A DNA stretch of 64,000 bases from Pantoea eucrina (GCF_001691555.1 NZ_MAYN01000008.1:49744-113743), one strand, 5' to 3'; positions 1-9,165 are shown, numbered from the stretch's first letter. Notes: generated by a model from the letters alone, not told the origin. Program-made: numbers and translations.

Positions 1-288
1 TAGCGATTGAGCAAATGCCAGACTAATTTGAGCTTTTTAAGCAGGCCGGAACGATACTCTTCGATATACCAGATGTGTTCAAGGGTGGCGTCATGGCTGG
101 CGAGCGGCGCAACACTCTTGCTCAGCAGCGCATCGCTTTTTCCCAGATGCGTTAGCAATGGAGTGATATTAATAAAATCGCCTATCTTGGCGGTCTGAAT
201 CACCAGGTTTTTTCCGCTACGCGACTGAAACAGCTTCATTACCCATTTAATCGGGCAAAAAATGATAAATATAATAATGTAGGTCAAG
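1..288 (-). CDS. Glycosyltransferase family 9 (heptosyltransferase-like), N-terminal part, cut by window edge
   Basis: Only the N-terminal part is present; the gene runs off the left edge of the window. Read on the minus strand it gives a short hydrophobic leader (LTYIIIFIIFCPIKW) followed by VIQTAKIGDFINITPLL, the typical start of ADP-heptose:LPS heptosyltransferases of family GT9. I infer an inner- or outer-core LPS heptosyltransferase of WaaQ type acting at the cytoplasmic face of the inner membrane. A TTG at 288 is preceded by a good GGGGA ribosome site; a GTG at 314 and an ATG at 239 in the same frame are alternatives. It lies 41 bp downstream of the GT4 gene and is probably cotranscribed with it. 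The exact sugar transferred cannot be told. Confidence 0.75.
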
Positions 289-329
289 CAATTATCCCCA
301 TATTCTGGCCGCACCCCGGTGGGGATGTC

Positions 330-1472
330 TTAATTCGAAACATGGCGTGCCTTTGAAAATGATTTTTCTGTTACAGGATCCAGCTGCAGATATTGCTGAC
401 AAATGTTAGCCAGACTATAAATGCTCAAATCGATATGTTGCAAATCAGGGGGATTGGTATACACATCGTGCATTTTTTCTGCCAGCGACGCGGCATTCAT
501 ATCAGCCAGGCACCGGGACAGTGGGCCGGTCAGGATTTCAGCAGGGCCACCGGGACAGCGTGTACTGACCACCGCCGTGCCACAATGCAACGCTTCAACC
601 AGCACATTACCAAACCCTTCGCTATCTGAGCTCACAATCAGCATATGAGCATGGCGGATCCACGGATAAGGGTTTTGCTGAAAGCCTTCAAAACGGACGC
701 GCTCTGAAATGCCTAAGTCCCGCGCCTGCTGGCGTAACGCATCCAGGAGTTTCGCGCTGCCCTGTCCCAGCAAAATCAGAGGCGCCGTTATGCCGCTACG
801 CGCATAGGCGTCGAGCAAACGGTCCTGACGTTTTGCCTCATGAATACGTCCTACGTGGACAAGATAATCCTGGCCCGCCAGCGGGCAGGGCTCAGCTGCC
901 AGCCGGTCGAGCTGTTCAAAATCGAAAGGATTGAAAATAACGCGGGTCAGGCGCGGTGTGACGCCGACGTTCTCTACCAGATCATTAATAACATGCTGCG
1001 ATACGCCCACCAGCTGTCGGCCCTGATAGACGTAACGTATTTTTATCTGTTTCAGCCAGCGGGAAAAACCTGTTTTCCGGCCCAGATAGGAGGCAGAAAA
1101 AACACCGTGCAGGCAGTACCAGGTTTTCGCTGAATCCAGCGAGCGGGCCCGTCTGACGATACGATCGGTCTTATGTAAATGCGAAAATATTAAATCAAAT
1201 TTGCCGTTCAGCGCTTCACTCTGGCGTACCGCATCGTCAAGTAACCGCGCACGGCGTACGGTTTCTGTCATTCTTCGCCACGGACGGGAGCTGTGATCGC
1301 ATACCACCTGATAATCCACGCCTGCAGGAATAGGGTAATCGCAGATTTTTCGCAGAGAGAAGATCGAGACCCGGTGTCCCAGCGAAACGAAACCCTCAGC
1401 CAGCGTTAAGACGACTTTTTCGGCGCCGCCACCGGGCAAACCATCGATCACCATTAAAATGCGTTTCGACAA
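330..1472 (-). CDS. Glycosyltransferase family 4, LPS core
   Basis: A 380-residue GT-B fold glycosyltransferase. The N-terminus MSKRILMVIDGLPGGGAEKVVLTLAEGF is the glycine-rich acceptor-side start seen in GT4 enzymes. Near residues 280-310 the segment SSDSEGFGNVLVEALHCGTAVVSTRCPGGPAEIL carries the E-x7-E nucleotide-sugar motif. It probably adds a hexose or hexosamine to the LPS core from an NDP-sugar in the cytoplasm; donor and linkage are unknown. The gene is the first of a minus-strand pair with the GT9 gene and is divergent from the deacetylase gene, with a 286-bp intergenic region that must hold both promoters. Family assignment is secure, specific role is inference from the LPS cluster. 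Confidence 0.85.
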   Translation of the reverse strand: MSKRILMVIDGLPGGGAEKVVLTLAEGFVSLGHRVSIFSLRKICDYPIPAGVDYQVVCDHSSRPWRRMTETVRRARLLDDAVRQSEALNGKFDLIFSHLHKTDRIVRRARSLDSAKTWYCLHGVFSASYLGRKTGFSRWLKQIKIRYVYQGRQLVGVSQHVINDLVENVGVTPRLTRVIFNPFDFEQLDRLAAEPCPLAGQDYLVHVGRIHEAKRQDRLLDAYARSGITAPLILLGQGSAKLLDALRQQARDLGISERVRFEGFQQNPYPWIRHAHMLIVSSDSEGFGNVLVEALHCGTAVVSTRCPGGPAEILTGPLSRCLADMNAASLAEKMHDVYTNPPDLQHIDLSIYSLANICQQYLQLDPVTEKSFSKARHVSN

Positions 1473-1531
1473 ATTATATACCTCTGCCTGCCTGTCAGCT
1501 TGCTAATGAAACTGCGCTGCTATCTTTCCGA

Positions 1532-1565
1532 TACGATCAATTTATCGTAAAACACATGGATTATA
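1532..1565 (-). promoter_or_regulatory. Candidate promoter and inverted repeat upstream of the GT4 gene
   Basis: On the minus strand a perfect TATAAT (plus coordinates 1560-1565) lies about 90 bp upstream of the GT4 start. I see no good -35 hexamer. Just downstream, at 1532-1549, is an inverted repeat TACGAT-N6-ATCGTA that could be an operator. The 286-bp divergent region otherwise shows nothing I can name; no ops/JUMPstart element (GGCGGTAG) was seen. Confidence 0.35.
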
Positions 1566-1758
1566 TAAAAATCCAGCCATAACAGCGTGCTGCTGGCCGC
1601 TACAGATAAATTCAGCCTGCTTTTTATCCGGACTGATCTGGTTTAACCAGCACCGGAGTGCTCTTCCCTGGCTCAGACAGCTGCGCTGGAAAAGTTTGCG
1701 CCTGCCACGGACGGTGCGTAACATAGTGACGATAATAGTGAAATATACCGGACAAGTT

Positions 1759-2727
1759 ATGGAAAAGCCTGCCTTTTTGATTACCCTGGATACTGAAGGT
1801 GATAACCTGTGGCGCAACCGCAGCGGAAAGGTAACAACGCATAACGTCAGTTTCCTGCCCCGCTTTCAGATGCTATGCGAAAAGTACGGCTTCAGGCCTA
1901 CCTGGCTGACCAATTACGAAATGGCGAGCGACCCTGCCTATGTGGAGTTCGGGCGGGATTTGCTGGCCCGCGGACAGGGGGAGATTGGTATGCATCTTCA
2001 CGCCTGGTATAGCCCACCGGAATATAAACTGACGCAGGACGACTGGCGTTATCAACCCTATCTGATTGAGTATCCCGAGGCCGTTTTACGCGATAAAGTC
2101 GCCTTTATGACGGCGTTGCTGGAGGAGGCATTTCAGCAAAAAATGACCAGTCATCGCGCTGGCCGCTGGGCCTTTAACGAAGTGTATGCTCAGGCTTTAA
2201 TCGATAACGGGTATCTGGTGGACTGCTCCGTCACCCCGCGGGTTAGCTGGCGTCATTCATCCGGCGCCCCGCAGGGGAACGGAGGCACTGACTACAGTCG
2301 CTTCCCCGATCGCGCTTACTATATAGACACCAGCGATATCTCAAAGCCCGGCGACAGTCCGCTGCTTGAATTGCCCATGAGCATTCAGTATCGCTATGGC
2401 CCAATGACCAATCGGTTTAAAAAGGCGTGGAATCAGCTGCGCGGTAAGCCGCGCGGACCTTCTGTCAACTGGCTGCGCCCGACCGGTGGCAACCTGAATG
2501 AAATGAAAAAGGTTGCCGCACAGACGCTCGATCAGGGCAGTGATTATATCGAGTTTATGCTTCACTCTTCTGAGTTCATGCCAGACGGCAGCCCTACATT
2601 TAAAACTGAGGCGGACATCGACAGGCTGTACAGCGATCTGGAGCAGCTGTTTATCTGGCTCCAGCCACGTGTACAGGGCATGACGCTGACCGAGTATGCC
2701 TTACATAAAAAAGGTCAGGCACGCTGA
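1759..2727 (+). CDS. Polysaccharide deacetylase family protein in LPS core cluster
   Basis: A 322-residue NodB-type carbohydrate esterase. Visible motifs are an N-terminal LDTEGDN segment (Asp-11, Asp-15), GEIGMHLHAW with His-79 and His-81 as likely metal ligands, and SHRAGRWAF, which matches the third motif region. No signal peptide is visible, so it should act in the cytoplasm, most plausibly removing an acetyl group from an N-acetylated sugar of the growing LPS core. The ATG at 1759 follows GGA with good spacing; an in-frame ATG at 1696 has poor family support. The gene is divergent from the GT4 gene and its last 13 bp overlap the end of the convergent GT2 gene. Similar proteins in enterobacterial core clusters have, I believe, been called WalW, but I do not rely on that name. 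Confidence 0.8.
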   Translation: MEKPAFLITLDTEGDNLWRNRSGKVTTHNVSFLPRFQMLCEKYGFRPTWLTNYEMASDPAYVEFGRDLLARGQGEIGMHLHAWYSPPEYKLTQDDWRYQPYLIEYPEAVLRDKVAFMTALLEEAFQQKMTSHRAGRWAFNEVYAQALIDNGYLVDCSVTPRVSWRHSSGAPQGNGGTDYSRFPDRAYYIDTSDISKPGDSPLLELPMSIQYRYGPMTNRFKKAWNQLRGKPRGPSVNWLRPTGGNLNEMKKVAAQTLDQGSDYIEFMLHSSEFMPDGSPTFKTEADIDRLYSDLEQLFIWLQPRVQGMTLTEYALHKKGQAR

Positions 2728-3716
2728 TGCGTTTCAGAGCGGCGCTTTCTGAACAGGCCGTTCAGGTATGAGAAAAAGGTATCAACCTGAGGAAAGCGCA
2801 ACTGCAGATATTTTTTTGTCCTGCAGTTGCCCTGGCAAATCACTGCCGCTGAGCGGAAAAGCGCGAGAGTAGAGTGCTCGTAATAGTAATAGCCGTAGAC
2901 AATTTTCGACATGGTCTTTATTTCATTAAAGCAGTCCAGCACCATAAATGACGCCAGACGCTGATGAGCTTTATCTTTCTTTTCTGCCCAGATGAGCATT
3001 TTCTGCATGGCAAAGGTAAGATCGGCGATATCACTTTTTCTGACATTGCGTGTTATACCGCTCTTATTATCGCGATAGAAATAAAGCGTATTATCCAGAT
3101 GCGCAATGTTGTCTGTTTTGAAATAGATAAAAGGTGTAAAAATCACATCTTCGTAGCGCCTGCCCGATGCAAAACGTTCATCACTCAGTAGAGCACGACG
3201 GTAAACCCGGTTCCACAAATGCCACATCGATTTTTTAAACAGAGGCTCAAGGCAGTTCACGCCCGAGGACTGAAAGTCATAGGCGATACGTTTCACATCG
3301 AGGGTTTCCATCTCCTCAGGTGGCTGTCGTTCAAAACGCGCATAGTTGAAATCGATTAAATCATCATTATCAGTCAGCAACAGCGGCCTGATAACAGCAA
3401 TATAGTGCCTGCTGATCATATCGTCTGCATCGATAAATGTGACAAACGTTCCCCTGGCGTGCTGCAGACCGATATTACGCGTATCAGCAATGCCGCAGTT
3501 TTTCTGCTGCAGAAACAGCACTGCTTCATGCTGTTGGGTCTGCAAAAAAGTGCCAATTATGCCCGCTGAGTTATCCTCTGAACCATCATCAATAATGATG
3601 ACTTCAATATCAGGTTCAAGCTGCGTAAACAGCGACTGCAGGCAGGGAAGAATAAACTCCCCTGCATTAAAGCAGGGGATAATGATGCTCAGAACGGGCG
3701 GGCTCGATTTTGTCAT
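2715..3716 (-). CDS. Glycosyltransferase family 2, LPS core
   Basis: A 333-residue GT-A fold enzyme. LSIIIPCFNAGEFILPCLQSL opens the domain, followed by EVIIIDDGSEDNSAG (nucleotide-binding Asp pair) and GTFVTFIDADDM (the DxD-type metal site). The C-terminal third is basic and less conserved, as in many LPS sugar transferases. The start was moved to the ATG at 3716, which overlaps the waaL stop as ATGA and has an AGGA site upstream; a longer reading from 3794 would lie inside waaL. It is the last gene of the hldD-waaF-waaC-GT4-waaL operon. It probably adds an outer-core hexose; donor unknown. Confidence 0.85.
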   Translation of the reverse strand: MTKSSPPVLSIIIPCFNAGEFILPCLQSLFTQLEPDIEVIIIDDGSEDNSAGIIGTFLQTQQHEAVLFLQQKNCGIADTRNIGLQHARGTFVTFIDADDMISRHYIAVIRPLLLTDNDDLIDFNYARFERQPPEEMETLDVKRIAYDFQSSGVNCLEPLFKKSMWHLWNRVYRRALLSDERFASGRRYEDVIFTPFIYFKTDNIAHLDNTLYFYRDNKSGITRNVRKSDIADLTFAMQKMLIWAEKKDKAHQRLASFMVLDCFNEIKTMSKIVYGYYYYEHSTLALFRSAAVICQGNCRTKKYLQLRFPQVDTFFSYLNGLFRKRRSETHQRA

Positions 3717-4969
3717 TGATGTTTTTCCTGATGATGCGAACCTTTCATCATGAAGAAAACAAATATAATTGTCAGACAGTAGATGAGGGTACATTCTGTA
3801 CTAAAGAAAATCACATCACTTAGCCCATAACCTATCAGCGCCAGCGTCAGGGTCAGTAAAAGCGCATTTCCGCCACGTCTGAATGCATAAACCAGCAGCA
3901 TAATATAGAAGTTCACCAGTGCCAGCGCGCCTGCTATTCCTTTTATCGAAAAGGTTTCCAGTACTTCATTATGCATATGAACAGTCAGGTAAGGTAATGC
4001 GCCATACAGCTGCGGCTGTTGCTGAATAATCTGTTTTGCCAGCAAAGCCCGATGTTCTGCTGACTGGCCCGCAGGGGAATGTATGCCGGTTTTCAGCGCG
4101 ATAATCTGCATGCTTAAGCGGGAGACAACTGAATTTTCTCCGCGGTTTTTATGCATATCCGCAATATTTTGCTGAAACTCATCGATGCGATTAGCTATCT
4201 TGTCTTTAAATATCAGCGAACCTGCGATAAAAAGTACGGGAATAATGACAAAAAGCGCAACTTTATAGCTTCTGCTGATAACATTTTTTGAAAATAAGAT
4301 GAGTATCAGGGCCAGTACAGGAAAAACAAGCATTGCCGCGCGCGTACCGGTCAGAATAATAGCAAGATAACTAAACAAAAAAGCCGCAGGAAAAAGGAAA
4401 AGCTTCACTTTATTTTTCTGCAGTAAAATTGCCTTGAGGAAAACTAAATTGACAGCGCTGATGATATAGGCGGCCATAGTCGCCCGGTCAAAGTTCAGCT
4501 CTACGCGACGCAGATGCAGCCAGGCGCCCTGATAGATAGCATAGGCATTAACCGCCAGGCCAGTCAGAATTGCGGCAAGAATAGCCTTGCTGCGTAGGTC
4601 ACTTTTATCATTTAAGACAAAAAAGAGAATAAGTGCGGCCGATATCTGTAAGCGGCCCGTTGACTGATACTGGCGATAGAGACTGATAAAATCGCCTGGC
4701 TGCTTATAAACCACAGTCCAGATGATACTGGCGATGCCCACCAGCAACATGGCCGCAGGTAACGCGATATTTATTCGCAATTTAGCGTAATACAAGGCAT
4801 GGGTAGCTATGACAATGAAAGCAATATAACTGGTTATATAAAATACATTGCGGCCAAAGCTGCCGCCAAAGGGCGCGGTGAGCAGTGCCGTTGCGCATCC
4901 AAAAAATATCAGGGTACTTATTGCAGCGTGGGGGGCTTCGCGCCTTGCCAGGTAATTACTGATGTGCAT
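3713..4969 (-). CDS. waaL: O-antigen ligase WaaL
   Basis: A 418-residue polytopic inner-membrane protein with about ten or more hydrophobic segments and a large hydrophilic loop towards the C-terminus (roughly residues 260-345, rich in charged residues and containing HMHNEVLETFSIKG). That layout and the conserved His/Glu in the loop are the signature of the Wzy_C/O-antigen ligase family. The enzyme transfers undecaprenyl-linked O-polysaccharide to the lipid A-core in the periplasm. It overlaps the upstream GT4 gene by 14 bp and the downstream GT2 gene by an ATGA. The gene is visibly more AT-rich than the housekeeping genes to its right, common for this locus. A Wzy polymerase is possible from topology alone, but the position beside waaC and waaF argues for ligase. 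Confidence 0.85.
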   Translation of the reverse strand: MHISNYLARREAPHAAISTLIFFGCATALLTAPFGGSFGRNVFYITSYIAFIVIATHALYYAKLRINIALPAAMLLVGIASIIWTVVYKQPGDFISLYRQYQSTGRLQISAALILFFVLNDKSDLRSKAILAAILTGLAVNAYAIYQGAWLHLRRVELNFDRATMAAYIISAVNLVFLKAILLQKNKVKLFLFPAAFLFSYLAIILTGTRAAMLVFPVLALILILFSKNVISRSYKVALFVIIPVLFIAGSLIFKDKIANRIDEFQQNIADMHKNRGENSVVSRLSMQIIALKTGIHSPAGQSAEHRALLAKQIIQQQPQLYGALPYLTVHMHNEVLETFSIKGIAGALALVNFYIMLLVYAFRRGGNALLLTLTLALIGYGLSDVIFFSTECTLIYCLTIIFVFFMMKGSHHQEKHQ

Positions 4970-6137
4970 TTTTTATATTCGCAATTTCGTTTAAGGAACT
5001 TTCTATTTCATCTCTGAAATACGCATAATCAAAGTGAGTCATTGTCCAGTTTTTAGCGTTTTCACTGTATGCCTGATAGTTCTCTTTTTGTATCAGAAAT
5101 TCAAACGCATCGGCACAATCGATATGAGAAAGCAGCATCGGTTCAGTCATGGTATCTTTTATCGGATCGTATACCTGATAAGGAAAGTCAACGTCAATCC
5201 CCGTAAGCTGCTGGTGTTCACTTAAAGAAACCCGGGGTGATAAGCCAATGCCACAAATTTTGTCGGCAATCACTTCAGGCTGCCCGTCGACAAAAGGGAA
5301 AATCACAGGTACGCCAAAATAAAGGGCTTCCATACAGGACAGACCAAAAGGCTCGGTCACTGGCGTACTCATATAAATATCAACGCGATTGAAAAAGTCG
5401 GCAATATTATGCTGAAAACCGCTGAACCTGACATGCTCTGATATGCCAAGCCGCTGCGCTAAATCTTCAAATGCTTCACGATCGGGGCCTTTTCCGGCAA
5501 CTTCAAGCGTGACATTATGCCCGCGCGTTAGCAGCTCTTTCGTCATCAAAAGCGAAACAGAGATCCCCTTCAGGCCAACCTGACGCGATGCGGTTCCGAT
5601 TCTGATCGGCTGGCGGAGTTGCCGCACTGCAGGATCGATTCCCTGAGGCGTGACCAGACGGTTAATCACAACTTTATGCAGGCAGGGCAGATTGAAACGG
5701 TGCTGCATTACTCTGGACGACGCTCCGGAGGCTGAAATAACCCCATCCAGCATGGCCATAAACGCAAGCGTTTTACCGTTCTTTGGATAACGCCATGAAC
5801 AGCCGTGATCGTAATAAACCAGTTTCGCCTTGCGGGGTTTAGCGGTAAGCCGGGGAACCAGATCCCACACAATAATCATATCGGCATTACTGGCATTTAC
5901 GCGTTTTTGCAGCAGATGCTTGCGCAGGAACTGCGGGCTTTTTAAAGGAAAGTGCGGAAACAGCCGGTTAGCAAAGGTAACGTGCTGCCGGGGCATCTGC
6001 TGCAAAATATCCGGGTCGATCTGATTACTGATGCAGATAACGTCATCGTTTCCGTCAGAAACATCATTGATGTACTGAAGAAACAGCCGTTCAACGCCGC
6101 CCATTTTGCCTAAATTGATAATGTGCAATTTCTTCAT
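4956..6137 (-). CDS. Glycosyltransferase family 4, LPS core
   Basis: A 393-residue GT-B glycosyltransferase. The N-terminus MKKLHIINLGKMGGVERLFLQYI contains the GGVER acceptor-site motif. KGISVSLLMTKELLTRGHNVTLEVAGKGPDREAF begins the donor-binding domain, and TPVTEPFGLSCMEALYFGVPVIFP supplies the E-x7-E motif. It should extend the heptose region of the core with a hexose or hexosamine on the cytoplasmic side of the inner membrane. Its start overlaps the waaC stop (ATGA) and its end overlaps the waaL start by 14 bp, so translation is probably coupled. The exact linkage cannot be read from sequence. Confidence 0.85.
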   Translation of the reverse strand: MKKLHIINLGKMGGVERLFLQYINDVSDGNDDVICISNQIDPDILQQMPRQHVTFANRLFPHFPLKSPQFLRKHLLQKRVNASNADMIIVWDLVPRLTAKPRKAKLVYYDHGCSWRYPKNGKTLAFMAMLDGVISASGASSRVMQHRFNLPCLHKVVINRLVTPQGIDPAVRQLRQPIRIGTASRQVGLKGISVSLLMTKELLTRGHNVTLEVAGKGPDREAFEDLAQRLGISEHVRFSGFQHNIADFFNRVDIYMSTPVTEPFGLSCMEALYFGVPVIFPFVDGQPEVIADKICGIGLSPRVSLSEHQQLTGIDVDFPYQVYDPIKDTMTEPMLLSHIDCADAFEFLIQKENYQAYSENAKNWTMTHFDYAYFRDEIESSLNEIANIKNAHQ

Positions 6138-7102
6138 GCTAACACCTGCTTTAACGTCTCCAGCACCGTGTCAGGTTGGATATCTGCCATCCTGTCACCC
6201 TGAACCGGGCGCAGCGCGTGCTGGTTTCTGCCATAGCCGCCAATCAGCCCCGGATCGGTCGGACCAAACAGCGTAATATTGGGTCTGTCCAGTGCGGCGG
6301 TCAGATGGCTGAGCCCGGTGTCCACAGAGACTACCGCGCGCGCGCCGGCCAGCTGCTGAGCCACCTGTTCCAGCGTCAGTTTTGGCAAGACTTCCACATG
6401 GGAAAAGCCTTCCGCCAGCCGCTGCGCACGCTGCTGTTCATGTATTGCGCCCCACGGCAGCCTGATCTGCAGGCCGGTCGGCTGCAGCAGCGTAATCAGC
6501 TCACGCCAGTGTGCTTCCGGCCAGTGTTTGTTGTCGCGGGTTGTGGCGTGTAAAAACACCAGCCAGGGCTGTACTGTTGCGGGCCGGGGAGTCAGAAAAT
6601 GTGCCGCAATGGCATAATCACCCTGGGTGGCGGGTTTTTCATAGCCGAGACTTTTCGCAAACAGCTCGCGCGTGCGCTCAACGGCGTGCTGTTGCTTGCT
6701 GATCTCATGGCGCCTGTCGTACCACCAGCTGGCAAAAGGCTCGCGCGCGCTGCGGCTGTCCAGGCCATGTTTTGTGCCGGTTGCCAGACGCGTCACCAGT
6801 GCGGCGCTTTTAATTAAGCCCTGTGCATCAATGACCACATCATACTGGCGCGACTGCAAATTGCGCTTAAACGCGACGCGCTCTTCGCGCTGCTGGCTGC
6901 CAAACCAGTGTTTGCGCCAGCGCCGGATCGCGACCGGCAGCACCTTATCTACAGCAGGATGCCAGCCGGGGATCTGAGCAAAATTTTCTTCGACGACCCA
7001 GTCAAAGCGTATGCCTGGCAGTGCCTGCATCGCATCGGTAAGCGCGGGCAGCGTATGAAGGACATCCCCCATCGAAGAGGTTTTAACGATTAAAACGCGC
7101 AT
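6134..7102 (-). CDS. waaC: LPS heptosyltransferase I WaaC
   Basis: A 322-residue GT9 enzyme that transfers the first L-glycero-D-manno-heptose from ADP-heptose to Kdo2-lipid A at the cytoplasmic face of the inner membrane. The protein starts MRVLIVKTSSMGDVLHTLPALTDA, the diagnostic WaaC N-terminus with the SSMGD motif, and contains VSVDTGLSHLTAALDRPNITLFGPTDPGLIGGYG in the donor domain. Length matches the E. coli enzyme (about 319). It overlaps waaF by 13 bp and the following GT4 gene by 4 bp, part of the same tight operon. Confidence 0.97.
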   Translation of the reverse strand: MRVLIVKTSSMGDVLHTLPALTDAMQALPGIRFDWVVEENFAQIPGWHPAVDKVLPVAIRRWRKHWFGSQQREERVAFKRNLQSRQYDVVIDAQGLIKSAALVTRLATGTKHGLDSRSAREPFASWWYDRRHEISKQQHAVERTRELFAKSLGYEKPATQGDYAIAAHFLTPRPATVQPWLVFLHATTRDNKHWPEAHWRELITLLQPTGLQIRLPWGAIHEQQRAQRLAEGFSHVEVLPKLTLEQVAQQLAGARAVVSVDTGLSHLTAALDRPNITLFGPTDPGLIGGYGRNQHALRPVQGDRMADIQPDTVLETLKQVLA

Positions 7103-8148
7103 GTCTGCTCCTGCGCCGGCTGCAGCAGCGCGCTCAGGGTCTGATGCACGCGCGCAGGCGTGATGTCGATCAGACTCTGATGATACCCTTCAGCGGCATC
7201 GCCTTTACGCACCGTGTGATAGCCGCTGATCAACCGGATAACGCGTGCCTGGCGGGAAAGTGGCGGCGTGAAGTCCGGGCTGCTCGGGCCATACAGCGCG
7301 ACCAGCGGTCGGTTGAGCGCAGCTGCAATGTGCATCAGACCGGAATCGTTGCTGACCACGGCACGACAATGGGCGAGCAGGATCACCGCCTGCTCCAGCT
7401 GCGTCTCGCCCGCCAGATTTTTACCGTGCGCGCGTAACGGATCAGGCAGCGCCTGCAGAATGGACTCACCGGTATCGCGATCTTTGGCTGAGCCAAACAG
7501 CACGACCTGGTAGCCCTCTGCAATCAGCTGTTCTGCCAGGGCGGCATAGTGATAATGCGGCCAGCGTTTCGCCGGCCCGAACTCTGCGCCCGGACAAAAG
7601 CCGATAACCGGACGATCGGCGGAGAGGCCAAACTGCGCGGCTGTCATGCGCTTTTCATCGTCCTCTACGCGCAGCTGCGGCCAGAGCAGAGGCTGCGGCA
7701 GTTGCTCAGCTGAGGTAACCGGCGTGTCATACGCCAGAGCAACATAGCGCTCTACCATCAGCGGAAACGCCGCTTTGTCCAGTACCCGCACATCATTGAG
7801 CACGCCGTAGCGCATTTCACCGCGCCAGCCGGTGCGTCGCGGAATGCCAGCGAAAAACGGCACCAGCGCCGACTTAAATGAATTCGGCAAGACGTAAGCG
7901 CGGTCGTAACCGCTGGCTTGCAGGGTTTTGCCAAGACGACGGCGCTCGCCCAGCGCCAGCGCGCCGTGTCCCAGCGGCATCGCCAGCGCCTGATTCACTT
8001 CCGGCATGCGTGACAGCAGCGGGCGGCACCAGGCGGGTGCCATAACATCAATGACCGCATCAGGATGCGCCACCTTGAGAGTGCGATAGAGACTTTGCGA
8101 CATCATCATATCGCCGACCCAGGAAGGGCCAATAACCAGAATTTTCAT
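7090..8148 (-). CDS. waaF: LPS heptosyltransferase II WaaF
   Basis: A 352-residue GT9 enzyme that adds the second heptose of the inner core from ADP-heptose. MKILVIGPSWVGDMMMSQSLYRTLK is the conserved WaaF start, and FCPGAEFGPAKRWP plus VSNDSGLMHIAAALNRPLVALYGPSSPDFTPPLS form the donor-binding site. It lies 17 bp downstream of hldD, which makes its donor, and overlaps waaC, so substrate synthesis and both heptose transfers are in one operon. Length is close to the usual 348 residues. Confidence 0.97.
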   Translation of the reverse strand: MKILVIGPSWVGDMMMSQSLYRTLKVAHPDAVIDVMAPAWCRPLLSRMPEVNQALAMPLGHGALALGERRRLGKTLQASGYDRAYVLPNSFKSALVPFFAGIPRRTGWRGEMRYGVLNDVRVLDKAAFPLMVERYVALAYDTPVTSAEQLPQPLLWPQLRVEDDEKRMTAAQFGLSADRPVIGFCPGAEFGPAKRWPHYHYAALAEQLIAEGYQVVLFGSAKDRDTGESILQALPDPLRAHGKNLAGETQLEQAVILLAHCRAVVSNDSGLMHIAAALNRPLVALYGPSSPDFTPPLSRQARVIRLISGYHTVRKGDAAEGYHQSLIDITPARVHQTLSALLQPAQEQTCAF

Positions 8149-8165
8149 CGCTGATGCGGGTGTCC

Positions 8166-9098
8166 TTATGCGTTGCGATTCAGCCAGGCCATATATTCGC
8201 CTACGCCCTGTGCGACGGTTTTGAAGGGCTTGTCATAGCCCGCTTCACGCAGTTTTGTAAGATCGGCCTGGGTAAATGCCTGATAACGCCCTTTGAGCTT
8301 ATCCGGGAAAGGAATGTACTCAATCTGGCCTTTCTGATGGAATTTAAGCACGGCATCAGCCACTTCCTGGAACGACTCTGCACGTCCGGTGCCGCAGTTA
8401 TAGATACCGGATACGCCGTTCTCCCAGCACCACAGGTTCACCGCAACAACATCATCTACATGAATAAAATCACGACGGAAGCTGTCGCTGCCTTCAAACA
8501 GCTTAGGGTTTTCGCCGTTGCTGATTTGCGTATTCAGATGAAATGCCACGCTGGCCATACTGCCTTTGTGCCCTTCGCGCGGACCATACACATTGAAATA
8601 GCGGAAACCACATACCGGCGAATCTGCTTCAGGCAGAATCTGACGCACGTAGTGATCGAACAGCATTTTTGAATAGCCGTAGACGTTCAGCGGCTCTTCA
8701 TACTGGCGCTCTTCGATAAAGTTCTCATTGCGGCCACCATACGTCGCAGCAGAAGAGGCGTAGAGAAACGGGATCTCACGCTCAAGGCAGAAATGCAGCA
8801 GATCTTTGGAGTACTGGTAGTTGTTATCCATCATGTACTTGCCATCCCACTCGGTGGTGGCTGAACAGGCACCTTCATGGAAGACTGCTTCAATGGGTCC
8901 CAGATCTTCGCCTGACATGATGTAAGAGAGAAACTCTTCTTTATCCATATAATCGGCGATATTCAGATCCGCCAGATTCACAAATTTGGTGCCATCTTTC
9001 AGGTTATCCACGACCAGAATGTCGCTATGACCGCGATCGTTAAGCGCTTTAACGATGTTGCTGCCAATCATGCCAGCGCCGCCGGTAACGATAATCAT
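8166..9098 (-). CDS. hldD: ADP-L-glycero-D-manno-heptose 6-epimerase HldD
   Basis: A 310-residue short-chain dehydrogenase/epimerase converting ADP-D-glycero-D-manno-heptose to the L,D form used by WaaF and Waa[21 protein letters not shown] gives the GxxGxxG dinucleotide site; Tyr-140 and Lys-144 in NVYGYSKML are the catalytic YxxxK pair; [21 protein letters not shown] is the typical HldD substrate segment. Length equals the E. coli protein. It is the first gene of the LPS operon, transcribed leftwards from the 230-bp region shared with the divergent kbl. Confidence 0.98.
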   Translation of the reverse strand: MIIVTGGAGMIGSNIVKALNDRGHSDILVVDNLKDGTKFVNLADLNIADYMDKEEFLSYIMSGEDLGPIEAVFHEGACSATTEWDGKYMMDNNYQYSKDLLHFCLEREIPFLYASSAATYGGRNENFIEERQYEEPLNVYGYSKMLFDHYVRQILPEADSPVCGFRYFNVYGPREGHKGSMASVAFHLNTQISNGENPKLFEGSDSFRRDFIHVDDVVAVNLWCWENGVSGIYNCGTGRAESFQEVADAVLKFHQKGQIEYIPFPDKLKGRYQAFTQADLTKLREAGYDKPFKTVAQGVGEYMAWLNRNA

Positions 9099-9122
9099 AT
9101 GCTTAGCCTTTAATCAGTTGGG

Positions 9123-9165
9123 GTGAAACAGAAGGTTTCACGCACGAATACTTATCATCATAACA
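9123..9165 (-). promoter_or_regulatory. hldD promoter candidate and 5' UTR hairpin
   Basis: On the minus strand an extended -10 element TGTTATGAT (plus 9157-9165) lies about 60 bp upstream of hldD. Between it and the gene is a perfect stem GTGAAAC-AGAAG-GTTTCAC (9123-9141) that would form in the 5' UTR just upstream of the ribosome site. The -35 is weak. E. coli hldD is known to have a heat-shock promoter; I could not recognise a clean sigma-32 match here. The rest of the 9099-9328 region shows no other signal I can name. Confidence 0.4.

Noticed and set aside
7..198. Short plus-strand open frame at the left edge
   Set aside because: It is antisense to the partial GT9 gene, whose minus-strand translation shows clear family motifs.
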